Positions 54,801 through 64,000 of a stretch of DNA of 64,000 nt are shown here, piece after piece. Under the pieces are notes generated by a model, which saw only the letters and a list, made by a program, of their open reading frames with translations, was not told the DNA's origin and did not search any database. Source of the stretch: Dromiciops gliroides (taxonomy: Eukaryota; Chordata; Mammalia; Microbiotheria; Microbiotheriidae); assembly GCF_019393635.1 (NCBI RefSeq), contig NC_057862.1, positions 481,434,669 to 481,498,668 of the forward strand, written 5' to 3'. Both the position numbers and the translations under genes were made by a program. Each line of letters opens with the position of its first letter. Within the stretch, counting starts at the first letter, position 1.

Positions 54801-55122
54801 GTTCTCATTGTTGTCATCATCATTGTTGTTGTTTTAGTATAATCTTTCAAAAATCATTGACCATAGATCAGGAATCATGTTTCTCATTCTTCTTGACCTG
54901 AATATATACACAGTATTTGGTGCTCTCCCTTATATATCTTGGATATATTTTTTTATTTATTTTTGTTCTGTCATTTAATGTACAAATTTCATTCTCTTTA
55001 GAAAAAAGAAAAGCAAACTAAGGGTTGAGTTTTTTTTTTGTCTTCTTATTGCCTCAGAGTCACATCTTCCAGTGTCTCCTGTATCTCAACCACAAAAGAG
55101 TCACCATCCCCTCCTCTCTTTT

Positions 55123-55260
55123 TTTCCTTCCTTCCTTCCTTCCTTCCTTCCTTCCTTCCTTCCTTCCTTTCTTCCTTCCTTCCTTCCTTCCTTCCTTCCT
55201 TCCTTCCTTCCTTCCTTCCTTCCTTCCTTCCTTCCTTCCTTCCTTCCTTCCTTTCTTTCT
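55123..55260. repeat. (CCTT)n microsatellite
   Basis: About 135 bp of CCTT with two TTTCTT interruptions. Six overlapping ORFs (LPSFLPSF, KEGRKEGR) are the repeat translated. Confidence 0.97.
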
Positions 55261-55597
55261 CCCAGGAAGAGGTGGCATTATTCAAATTTACACTGAATTT
55301 TCCAGTAAGTTAGAACTAATTATCATAGTTCATATAATTATAACTTTGAATAGTACAAATTCAAATTACACAACTATTTCATCTTTAAGTTCAGTGGTCC
55401 ATGGTATGTTTCAATAAGAAAATAAATTCTCTTTCTTCTTCCATTTAGCTAATTCAAGTATTTTATCATTCTTGGGTTCCTGGATTCCTCATATGAGTAT
55501 TCTCTAATAATATAACAAACATCACCCCTTTTACTCATCCTTATGAAATTAATCCTACCAAGTCTAAGTGATACTTGTGAAGTTAAATTGATCCCAT

Positions 55598-55832
55598 ATT
55601 TTGTTGTTGTTCAGTTGTTCAGTCTTCATGACCCCATTTGGCATTTTCTTGTCAGACCTATGGGTGCTATTTCCTTCTCTAGCTCATTTCACAGATAAGG
55701 TAATTGAAGCAAAAAGTGGTAAATGATGTAACCAAGGGTGCAGAGCTAGTGTCTGAGGCAGGACTTGAATTCAAGTCTTCTTGGCTCCAGGGCTGGTTCT
55801 CTATCCATTGTGCAATCTAGCTGTCCATTGCT
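55598..55832 (-). mobile_element. MAR1-type CORE-SINE, antisense
   Basis: 'gttgttcagttgttcagtct', 'atgaccccatttggcattt', 'ctcatttcacagataaggta', 'gcaatctagctgtcc'. Same family as 6281-6515 in the other orientation. Confidence 0.82.
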
Positions 55833-56139
55833 TAAACTAGTGGTCTACAAATCTGTTTTTGCTTTATCACGCAAGACAGGCAATTTAGGAAAGATAAAAG
55901 GAATAAGCAAAGGGTGAACAAATTGAGAGAAGATACTGGTGGGTGGAACAAATTAGTGAAACAGGAGGTAAAAACAAAGTGAAGGGAATGTGGGTGATGG
56001 TGTGAAAATTTTGAGACAAAAGAAAAGAATTACTGTTATGCTGACAAGTTATTAACAAATGATAATTGGCCATAAATATTTTAATCCAGTTTAAGGTGGA
56101 AATAGGGAAGCCAATTATCAGGTTATCACAATTTGTTTT

Positions 56140-56290
56140 AATTCAACAGACATTTATTAACTATCTATAATGTACCAGGCACTGTATTAGATTTTGGACA
56201 TAAAAATATAAAATGAAAATAGCCCCTGCCTAGAGTAATTAGCACTATACTGTTGAGGTAAAAGGTAAACCCCCACCTCCATTATAATGG
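56140..56290 (+). mobile_element. THER/L2-type fragment
   Basis: 'caacagacatttattaacta' and 'taatgtaccaggcactgtat', then 'agcccctgcctagagtaatt'. Confidence 0.6.
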
Positions 56291-56369
56291 TTATATGAGA
56301 GTAAAAAGAAAGAAGGGGACACATTCAAGTTATGTAATTGATGGAAAATATAGGTTGGTTGCAATATAT

Positions 56370-56690
56370 AGGTTGGAAAATATGTTGGTGTGGGAGAATG
56401 AAGAATAAAGGATGATTCTGTGGTTGTGGACCTGAGTGACTAAAAAGATGAAGGTGTTTTTAAATTAAATTAAAAGGAAGTTTACAAGGGAGGACACATT
56501 TAAGGCAGAAAGATTCTAGACACATTTGTATTTGTGATGCCACTATGGCACCCAGATCCAGATTTCATCAAAGAGTGACATTGGATTAGAGGTGAAGAGA
56601 GAGGTCAAGGTTTAATATGGAAATCGGAGATCCATCTGCATATGAAATATACTTGAGGCTTTGGGGCTTCTGAGATCAACAACAACAAAA
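56370..56690 (-). mobile_element. L2 RT fragment, antisense
   Basis: 'ataaaggatgattctgtgg', 'ggacctgagtgactaaaaag', 'atccatctgcatatg' (antisense of the YADD box, here YADG, about 56629-56643). Confidence 0.6.
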
Positions 56691-57192
56691 AATATAAGTC
56701 AGAAGAAAAGCTGCCCTACCTTCAATATTCACTCAAATTTAGGGATTGGGACAAGGCTGATGATTCCACAAAAGAGATTAGTTGATTGCATAGGTTAGGG
56801 GGAGAGTCTTAACAAGGAGATAAAATAGGATTAAAAATCCAAGAAGTATTTTGACTTGGTATTGAAGTTCCACAGATGAACAAGGATAAAAAAAGAGAAA
56901 AAGAATGCATATATATCGAATTGAAAATTGTTCTTGAATATTGTGATTTGGCAACTGTTTATTAAAAACATAAAGATAAAAAGTCACTTCTGTCCATTTT
57001 TCTACTTATTTAGCAGGTAATGCTTTCTAAACAGGTAATTTTATGATAAGGCCATGACCATACAAGAAAAACAAAAGAGATTCCACTTGTAAAACTTTAG
57101 TATTTGAGGCAAAATTTGTTGAGATAACATTTTGATATGCAGTGAAATGCCTTTTGCTTTCACAATAAGATCCAGGAACATAGTTACTTAAA
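56691..57192. other. No recognised feature
   Basis: AT-rich, possibly more decayed L2. Confidence 0.4.
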
Positions 57193-57671
57193 AGGACCTA
57201 ACAAGGTGGATCCAAGATGGCAGAGGAAAGACTGTGACTCCGACAAGCTCACAATAAACCTGTACACTTACTCCCAAATAATGCCAAAAAAAAAAAAACC
57301 CACAGCAGCCAGCCTAACTCTCATAAGAAGAGTGTGAGACTATTTTCCAGCCAAAGAAAGCAATTGGGATCACCTGATGATCTGGCTGAGAGAGCAGCTC
57401 AGTGTGTGGCCCAGAACTAGCCAAGAATAGAATGCACATCCAGCATCTTGTAGCCTTTGGTGCCAACAGCTTCTTCTGAGGCTTAGCTTGTGGACCTCTG
57501 AGGGGGCTCTATGATTGGCTGGGGTGAAGTGGCTGCAGTCTCTGCTGGATTTGGTGTGAAGGGCCTGCTTCTGAACCAGGGGGCCAATTCGAGTGATTGT
57601 GGCCCAGCAGGGGATGGGTGCAGGGATTCCAAGCTTCCAACCATAGAGAATCAGATTTCAATCAGGTTGTG

Positions 57672-58660
57672 ATGAATAGGCAAAGAAAAGAGCAGGGGAA
57701 GGGTGGGGACAAAACCTTTTTTGGGGGTAAGATAGACCAGAATACACTCACAAAAGAAGATAATAACAAAGTCAAAGCTCCAACATCCAAAGCTTCCAAG
57801 AAAAATATGAATGGTCTAAGACCATGGAAGCTCTCAAAAGGGACTTTGAAAAGAAAGTAAGAGAGATAAAAGGAAGATTTAGAGAGATGGAGGAATGAAT
57901 TAAAAGATAAATGAGACCAATGCAGGAGAGTCATGAGAAAAAACTTAACAGCTTGAAAATTCAAATGGAAAAGGAGATACAAAAGTTCTCTGAAGAAAAT
58001 AATTGCCTAACAATTAGGATTGAACAAATGAAAGCTAGTGAATTTATGAGAAACCAAGACACAGTAAAGCAAATCCAATTGAATAAAAAAAATAGAGGGC
58101 AATGTGAAATATCTCCTTGGAAAAAGAGTTGACCTAGGAAATAGATCCAGGAGAGATAATTTGAAAATCATTGGACTACCTGAAAACCCTGAACAAAATA
58201 AAAGTTTAAATATCATCTTCCAAGAAATTATCAGTGAAAATTGCCCTTATATTCTAGAAGCAAAAGGTAAAATAGAAAATGAAAGAATCCACTGGTCACT
58301 TCCTGAAAGAGATCCCAAAAGAAAAACTTCCAGAAATATTATAGCCAAATTCCAGAGATCCCAGGTCAAGGAAAAAATATTGCAGGCAGCTAGAAAAAGG
58401 GAATTCAAATACTATGGAGCTATAGTAAGGAAAACACAAGACACAAAATCTAAGAGCATCTACATTAAAGGACCAGAGGGCATGGAATATGATATTGTGG
58501 AGGGCAAAGGAACTGGGACTAAAACCTAAAATCACTTACCCAGCAAAACTGCATATAATCTTTCAGGGGGAAAATGGGACTTCAATGAAAAAGAGGACTT
58601 TCAGGCATTTGTGAAGAAAAGACCTGAACTGAATAGAAAATTTAACTTTCAAATATAACA
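57672..58660 (+). pseudogene. L1 ORF1 pseudogene (copy D)
   Basis: MNRQRKEQGKGGDKTFFGGK at 57672, then the coiled coil (SLKIQMEKEIQKFSEENNCL, 57950-58010). An open frame of 141 codons at 58104-58529 covers the RRM (SRRDNLKIIGLPENPEQNKS, NIIFQEIISENCPYILEA) and the C-terminal domain entry (KRKTSRNIIAKFQRSQVKEK). The end (decayed LPSKTAYNLS, PELNRKFNFQ) lies in other frames up to about 58660. Needs frameshifts at about 57810, 57895 and 58100. Confidence 0.88.
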
Positions 58661-58884
58661 ACCTAGAGATGTATAAAAAGGTGAAAAGGAAAAAAAATAA
58701 TGAGGGGATATTAAAGGTTTAAACTGTTTACATTCCTACATGGGAAAATAATATTTCTAACTCATAAGATCTTTCTCAGTATTAGGGCAGCTGAAAGGAA
58801 TACACTTAGACAAAGGGCAGAGGTATGAATTGAATATGAAGGTATGATATTTGTAAAGCATCAATTTTTAATTTATCCTTGTTT

Positions 58885-58995
58885 TTTGGTGGGACACGCA
58901 GGGTGGTGTGGCTTATGTTTGGGGCCAGATATGGGCTCAGGGCCTCCTGGATCCAGGCCTAGTGATTTTTCCACTGTGTTACCTAGCTGACCCAT
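58885..58995 (-). repeat. Fossil antisense SINE in the spacer (copy D)
   Basis: 'gtttggggccagatatgggc', 'gggcctcctggatccagg', 'gttacctagctgaccc', followed by 'atgatgacatcttc'. Confidence 0.75.
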
Positions 58996-60034
58996 GATGA
59001 CATCTTCAAAATAAAGTTAAGGGTTAAGAGGAATGCACTGGAAGAAAGAGAAAGGGAGAAGTGGACTAGGGAAAAATATCTCACATAAAAGAAAGAAAAA
59101 TCTTATGGAGTAAAGAGGAAGTTTGGGAAGGAGTGGGGGAGTGAATGAACCTTACTCTCATCAAAATTGGCTCAAAGAGGGAATAACATACACACTCAAG
59201 TGGGTTTAGTCATATATTGTGCCATGAGGGAAAATGGGAGGGGAACTAGATAGGGGTAGGGGGAGAGTAAATGAAAGAATCACAGATTAGGGGAGGGGGC
59301 AGTAAAAAGCAAAAAAAAAAAAACACTTTCATGGAGGTATAAGGTGAAGGAAGATAGAAAATAGAGTGAATATCAAGAGGAAGGAATAAGATGGAGGGTA
59401 ATACAATTAGCAATAGTAACTGTGAAAGAAATGATGAGTAGGATGATTTCAGAAAGATATATGAAAAATGCAACCCATCAACAGAAAAAAAAAAACCTTG
59501 TGGTATCTGAATACAGATTCAAGTATAATTTTATTTGTTAGCTCCTCTTTCTAGAAGAATTTTGTCTATTTTCTTTCACAACCTGACTAATGTGAAGATA
59601 TTTTGCATAGCTGCACATCTATGACTTAAATTGGATTGCTGCATTTCATAGGGAGGGATGAGGAGGGAGGGAAGAAGAAAATTTAGAACACAAAGTTTTA
59701 AAAAAATCAATGTGAAAAGCAGAGGGAGTTCAGAGAAACCTGGGAGGACTTACATGAACTGAATGAGTGACCAATAAGCACCTTTGTATATAGTCTCTTT
59801 AAGTATTTTAGATAAAAAAGCAGGCATTATATAATAATAGTGGTGATGGCAGAATCAAGTGTTTGTTTGTATTGGGTGGTAGAGACATTTGCATGCTTGT
59901 AGGCAGAAGGAGGACACAGGAAGTCACAGAAATTAAGTGAAAAATTAGCAACTCCTCCAATCTGTTAGAGGAAACAGTATGGTATGAGATAACTTGAACA
60001 TATTTTATTCATTTTTTCATTCTTTTAACTATTT

Positions 60035-61690
60035 AAATTTTTTTTCTTGATGTCTCACAGTCATTGGCTTCCACTTATCTATTTCTATTTTTTGCAATTA
60101 CATGTAAGTATAGTTTTCAACATTCATTTTTATAAGATTTTGAGTTCTAATCTTTTTTCTCTCTTCCATCCCCCTCACCAAGACAGCAAGCAATCTGATA
60201 TGTTATACATTATAACCATGTTGAACATATTTACACATTAGTTATGTTAGGAGTGAATGATCAGAACAACTAAAAGAACAAGAAAGAAAAAACAAATAAA
60301 AAACAAGCACAGCAAGCAACCAAAAGTGACAATAATATGCTTTAATCTGAATTCAGACTCCATTGTTCTTTCTCTGGATGTGGAGAGCATTTTACATTAT
60401 GAGCCTTTTGGAATTGACTTGGGCATTAATATTGTTGAGAAGAGTTAAATCTATCAATGTTGGTCATGACATAATGTTGCAATTACTGTGTACATTGTTC
60501 TCCTTGTTCTGCTCACTTCACTTCAGTTCATGTAATTATTTAAAGGTTTTTCTGAAATTTGCCTGAAGATTATTTCATTTTATAAAAAATATTTTATGAT
60601 TTTCTAGTTAAATAATAGTTTTCAACATTTATTTTCACAGGGGTTTTCGGTCAAAATTATTTTCTCCAACCCTCCATTCCCTCCCTCTTCCCCAAGATGG
60701 AAAGGAGTCTGATATAATTTGTATATGTACAACCATATTAAACATATTTCTACATTTGTCTTCTTGTGAAATAAGAATCAGAGCACAAAGGGAAAATCAA
60801 AAAAAAAAAAGAAGGAAAAAAATAGTCCAAACGTAGGAACTGTATGGTTAAATCTGAATTCATAATTCACACTTTCTTTTTCTGATTCTTGAGAACATTA
60901 TCTATCCTGAGTTCTTTGAAACTGTTCTGGATCATTGCACTGCTGAGAAGAGCCAAGTTTATCTCCATCATTCATCACACAATATTGTTCTTACTGTGTA
61001 CAATGTTCTCCTGTTTCTGCTCTTCTCAGTCGGCATCAGTTCATGTAAGTCCTTCCATGTTTCTCTGAACTACTCCTGCAGATTGTTTCTTACACCACAG
61101 CAGTATTCCATTACATTCATATACCACAAATTGTTTAGCCATTCCCCGATTGATGGGCATTCCCTCAATTTCCATTTCTTTGCCACCACAAAAAGCAGCT
61201 ATAAATAATTTTGTACATGTGGATCCTTTTCCCTTCTCTATGGTCTCTTTGTGATACAGACGTAGCAGTTGTACCACTGGGTCAAAGGGTATGAGTAGTC
61301 CCATAGCATTTTGGGAATAGTTCCAAACTGCTCTTTGGAAGGGTTAAATGCACTCACAATTCCACCAGCAATGTCTTAGTGTTCTGATTTTTCCACAATT
61401 TCTCCAACATTTATTATTTTCCTTTTTTGTCATATTAGCCAATCTGAAAGCTGTGAGGTGCTATCTCAGAGTAATTTTAATTTGCATTTCTCTGATCAAT
61501 AATGATTTAGAGAATTGTTTCAAATGGAACTAGATAGCTTTAACTTTTTGTGGTTTTTATCTCTTTTTGGATAGTGACATAATAGTGGTATCACTAGGTC
61601 ATGCTCTCTAGCACAATGCTGTTCCATCCCATTATCATCCCTCAATTTGTTCATATATTCCCCAATTGATGAGCATCCCCTCAATTTTCA
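60035..61690 (-). mobile_element. Stack of antisense L1 3' ends
   Basis: One L1 3' end (60060-60570, 3' UTR and ORF2 end) is interrupted near 60570 by a second, longer one (60575-61530: poly-T-like start, 3' UTR, ORF2 C-terminus with FIAAFCGGKEMEIEGMPINR and FDPVVQLLRLYHKE). The first seems to resume at 61605-61690 ('agcacaatgctgttcc', 'attccccaattgatgag'). Confidence 0.75.
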
Positions 61691-61827
61691 TGAGGTGATT
61701 GGTGGATTCATTCTATTTCAATTTTAGTTTCTGGTTTTGGAATATCAGGGCAATTTTCCATGACAATTTTTTTGATGCTCTTAGAAAAACCTTGAAAGTC
61801 TTTACATGAGCCAATGCAAAGTGAAAT

Positions 61828-61917
<90 letters not shown>

Positions 61918-62305
61918 AGGCAATGAGGGTTAAGTGACTCGCCAAGGGTTACATAGCTAGTAAGTGTCAAGTGTCTGAAGACACTTTTTTTATACATTTT
62001 ATACATTTCTATATTAGTCAGGTTGTGAAACGAAATCAACCAAAATAAAAACTACATATATAGTTTATTTTTCTTCAGGGTTTTTATTTTGGTCTGTTTC
62101 CTTTCACAACCTGACTAATGTAGAAATGTTTTGCATGACTATACATGTATAACATACTGATTTCCTTGAATTCTTAAGGGACAGGATGAGGAGGGAGGGA
62201 GGAAGAGTATTTGCAGGACTCAATTTTAAAAATGGACATTAATATTGTTTTTCCATGTGAGGAAAATTAAATTCTAAATAAATAAAAATAAATAAAAGCA
62301 AAAGT
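61690..62305 (+). mobile_element. L1-type insertion with 5' inversion, SINE inside
   Basis: 61690-61765 is antisense ORF1 (reads ENCPDIPKPETKIEIE on the minus strand). From 61770 the sequence turns to sense L1 3' end (3' UTR 61986-62290, 'cacaacctgactaatgtag', A-rich tail with AAATAAATAAAAAT). This head-to-head join is what twin-primed reverse transcription produces. Weak TSD CAATTTTC at 61682-61689 and about 62309-62316. Confidence 0.72.
61832..61985 (-). mobile_element. SINE with (CT)n-converted tail
   Basis: (CT)n at 61832-61914 leads directly into an antisense SINE 3' half (ggcaatgagggttaagtgac, 61918-61980). The microsatellite stands where the SINE tail should be. Confidence 0.85.
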
Positions 62306-62359
62306 CAACAATTTTCTGCATAGAAAAAGAAGGAAGAGGAGTAGAAGGAGGAAGTGGGA

Positions 62360-62560
62360 GATGAGATGATGATGATGTTGACAGTAAATATCACTTTATG
62401 ATTTGTATCATGCTTAACATATATATCTCATTTAATCCTCAAAAGCTTTTTGAAGGAGTTAGCCTCTTTTATATATGAGTTAAATCAACTTGAAGAATCT
62501 AAAGGACGCCCTAAGTGTATTATATCTATTTTAATGCAATGAGAGTACTGAGGCCTATGT
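62360..62560 (-). mobile_element. Possible MIR/L2-type fragment, antisense
   Basis: 'atatatctcatttaatcctc' and 'gttagcctcttttatatatg' recall antisense MIR/THER tails. Weak. Confidence 0.4.
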
Positions 62561-63950
62561 AAAACACAAAGGTGGATTCTTCAGTAAACAAGGAGCATAG
62601 AGAAAATATATTATTATTTATGGAAGGGATAAGTAAACAGACCCTTAAGACATATTGAACATACTGTATATTTTTGTACTGTCTGTGATATAATATCTTT
62701 TACACTTTAAATGGTTGAAAAATCAAAAGAATAATAATATTTCAGGACAAATGAAATTTTATGAAATTAAAATTTTAGTGTTCATAAATATGCAGGCACA
62801 CTCATTCATCTCTCATCTATGACTGTTTTCCTACTACAAAGGAGTGTTCAGTAGTTGCAACTGAGACCTTTTATAGTGCTTTCATAGTTTACATTGCTGC
62901 TCAACACATTAGAAATCACAGCCGTGCAGTTATAATTCAACAACATTTCAAATGCTTATGTATCATTGTACCATGACATTTAATTTATTTAATTGCAAAT
63001 GGATATTCATGTAAAAACAAGAAAAAGGAAAAGTGAACTTTAATTGTACTTTTAAAGCACAGTAGAGTTTAGATTATTTTTCTCAAATTTGATGGCAAAA
63101 TATTGTTAGGTCTGCTAAAAGAATTCAATATATGCCAATATTTTCAAATGAAGAATTCATTGAAATAGCCCCAACCTACAGGAAAAGAATGGTAAAAAAC
63201 AAACAAAAGGGAATATATCATCAGAGCAGAATTTGTTGGCAGAAATTAAAAACTGAAAATCAATCTGCCACTAAAGTTTATGAATGGCTAAAGTGCTAGG
63301 CAAGTTAGGAAAGCCATACTTATGGTGAGTTAATTAAATTATGTTTGATTTTAACAGCCAAAATAATGTTGTCATAGAAAGAAAACTTGTTTAAGATTAT
63401 TAAACTTTTGGTTTATTATAAGGATATATGTTTGTGAACTGATATCAGTTTTTTGGCAATATCTATCTGTGAAAAGACATCAGATTTGAAATACATAAAG
63501 TCGCATTATAGATCAATAAAAAGACATTTGTAATTGATTTTGATAATAGAGAGCATCAACTTTGAGCCCAATTAAATAAAATGGTAACTGCTTATAAAAG
63601 CATTCTATTCTCATTTTTATACATAATATATATTATTATTATTATTAAATTTTGTGCAAATTTGCTTTCTCGGTTTGTATATAAGCAATTACATAAAACC
63701 TTCTATTTTTGCCTTTGGCCTGCAAAAATTAAAATATTCCCACCGTGACCCTTTAAAAATGGTTATCAACCATTGTATAAGGAGGATAAAATAACTAGTG
63801 GCTGCACTCATGGTTTCAGATACAGTGACAGTAAAGCAAATAGACATCAGAGAGTGAAATAGGAAAATATAATTATGCTTAAAAGCATCAAAATTAACTT
63901 GAAATATATATGTACAGAATGGAATAGCAGCTAATTAAATAAGTGAAAAA
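62561..63950. other. About 1.4 kb of AT-rich DNA without a recognised feature
   Basis: No repeat family or ORF recognised. Confidence 0.45.
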
Positions 63951-63960
63951 AACTTACTGA

Positions 63961-64000
63961 AATATATATATATATACATATGTACACATACACATATATA
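63961..64000. repeat. (TA)n/(CA)n low-complexity tract at window end
   Basis: atatatatat and acatacacat units run to the end of the window. Confidence 0.9.

Larger units (their letters stand above)
57193..59716 (+). mobile_element. ORF1-only L1 derivative (HAL1-like), copy D
   Basis: 5' UTR starts just before CCAAGATGGC (57212-57221) and matches copy B (AAACCTGTACACTTACTCCC versus AAACCTGTCCATTCACGCCC). ORF1 relic 57672-58660, spacer with the fossil SINE (58885-58995), an ORF2 stub near 59425-59465, then the 3' UTR to about 59716. TSD not found. Its ORF1 is the best preserved of the group. Confidence 0.82.

Noticed and set aside
55025..55417. Cluster of overlapping ORFs up to 130 codons
   Set aside because: Translations of the (CCTT)n microsatellite.
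3714..62000. tRNA genes suggested by the tRNA-like heads of the SINEs
   Set aside because: The box A/B-like parts belong to SINEs with tails and TSDs; no standalone tRNA cloverleaf was found.

Overview
This window looks like intergenic DNA from a marsupial. It is AT-rich and has no intact protein-coding gene. It is dominated by interspersed repeats of marsupial type: dozens of copies of the short tRNA-like SINE whose head reads GGGGCAGCTAGGTGGCACAG and whose body ends near CAAGTCACTTAACC, MAR1/MIR-type CORE-SINEs, L1 LINEs whose ORF1 and ORF2 relics resemble those of opossum-type L1, old L2 and CR1/L3 LINEs, an RTE-like LINE and solo LTRs. I cannot tell from sequence alone which marsupial it is. 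Family names come from my memory of the consensus sequences, because no repeat library could be run.

Layout. 1-860 is a decayed RTE-like reverse transcriptase. 860-9440 is mostly unrecognised AT-rich DNA with antisense L2, SINEs, a short L1 3' end (3571-4230) and an antisense L1 ORF1 piece (7150-7725). 9456-10740 is a 5'-truncated antisense L1 with clean target-site duplications (TSDs). 11046-13100 is an L1 5'UTR plus ORF1. 14850-18257 is an L1 that lacks ORF1 and carries a solo LTR. 20767-22284 is an antisense processed pseudogene of a kallikrein-like serine protease, sitting directly against an L1-derived element (22303-26438). 27400-34800 is an old L1 into which a younger L1 tail, a SINE and a complete ORF1-only element (31096-34383) are nested. 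36000-38480 is a badly decayed L1. 39110-42366 is a further ORF1-only element. 44215-45590 is a large antisense L1 3' half. 49390-51060 is an antisense CR1/L3-like LINE. 51470-54480 mixes L1, L2 and a solo LTR. 57193-59716 is another ORF1-only element. 60035-62305 is a stack of antisense L1 pieces ending in an L1 insertion with a 5' inversion. The rest, to 64000, is unrecognised AT-rich DNA.

Nothing here acts as a pathway, operon or defence system. The most interesting content is (i) a family of L1 derivatives that keep ORF1 but have lost nearly all of ORF2 (the HAL1, or half-L1, architecture), with four copies here, one fully delimited by a 15-bp TSD; (ii) a dead kallikrein-type retrocopy that landed in the target-site duplication of one of these elements, so the same 16 bp occurs three times; and (iii) an A-to-G-biased SINE inside one ORF1-only copy. 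Boundaries are exact where TSDs are quoted and approximate elsewhere.
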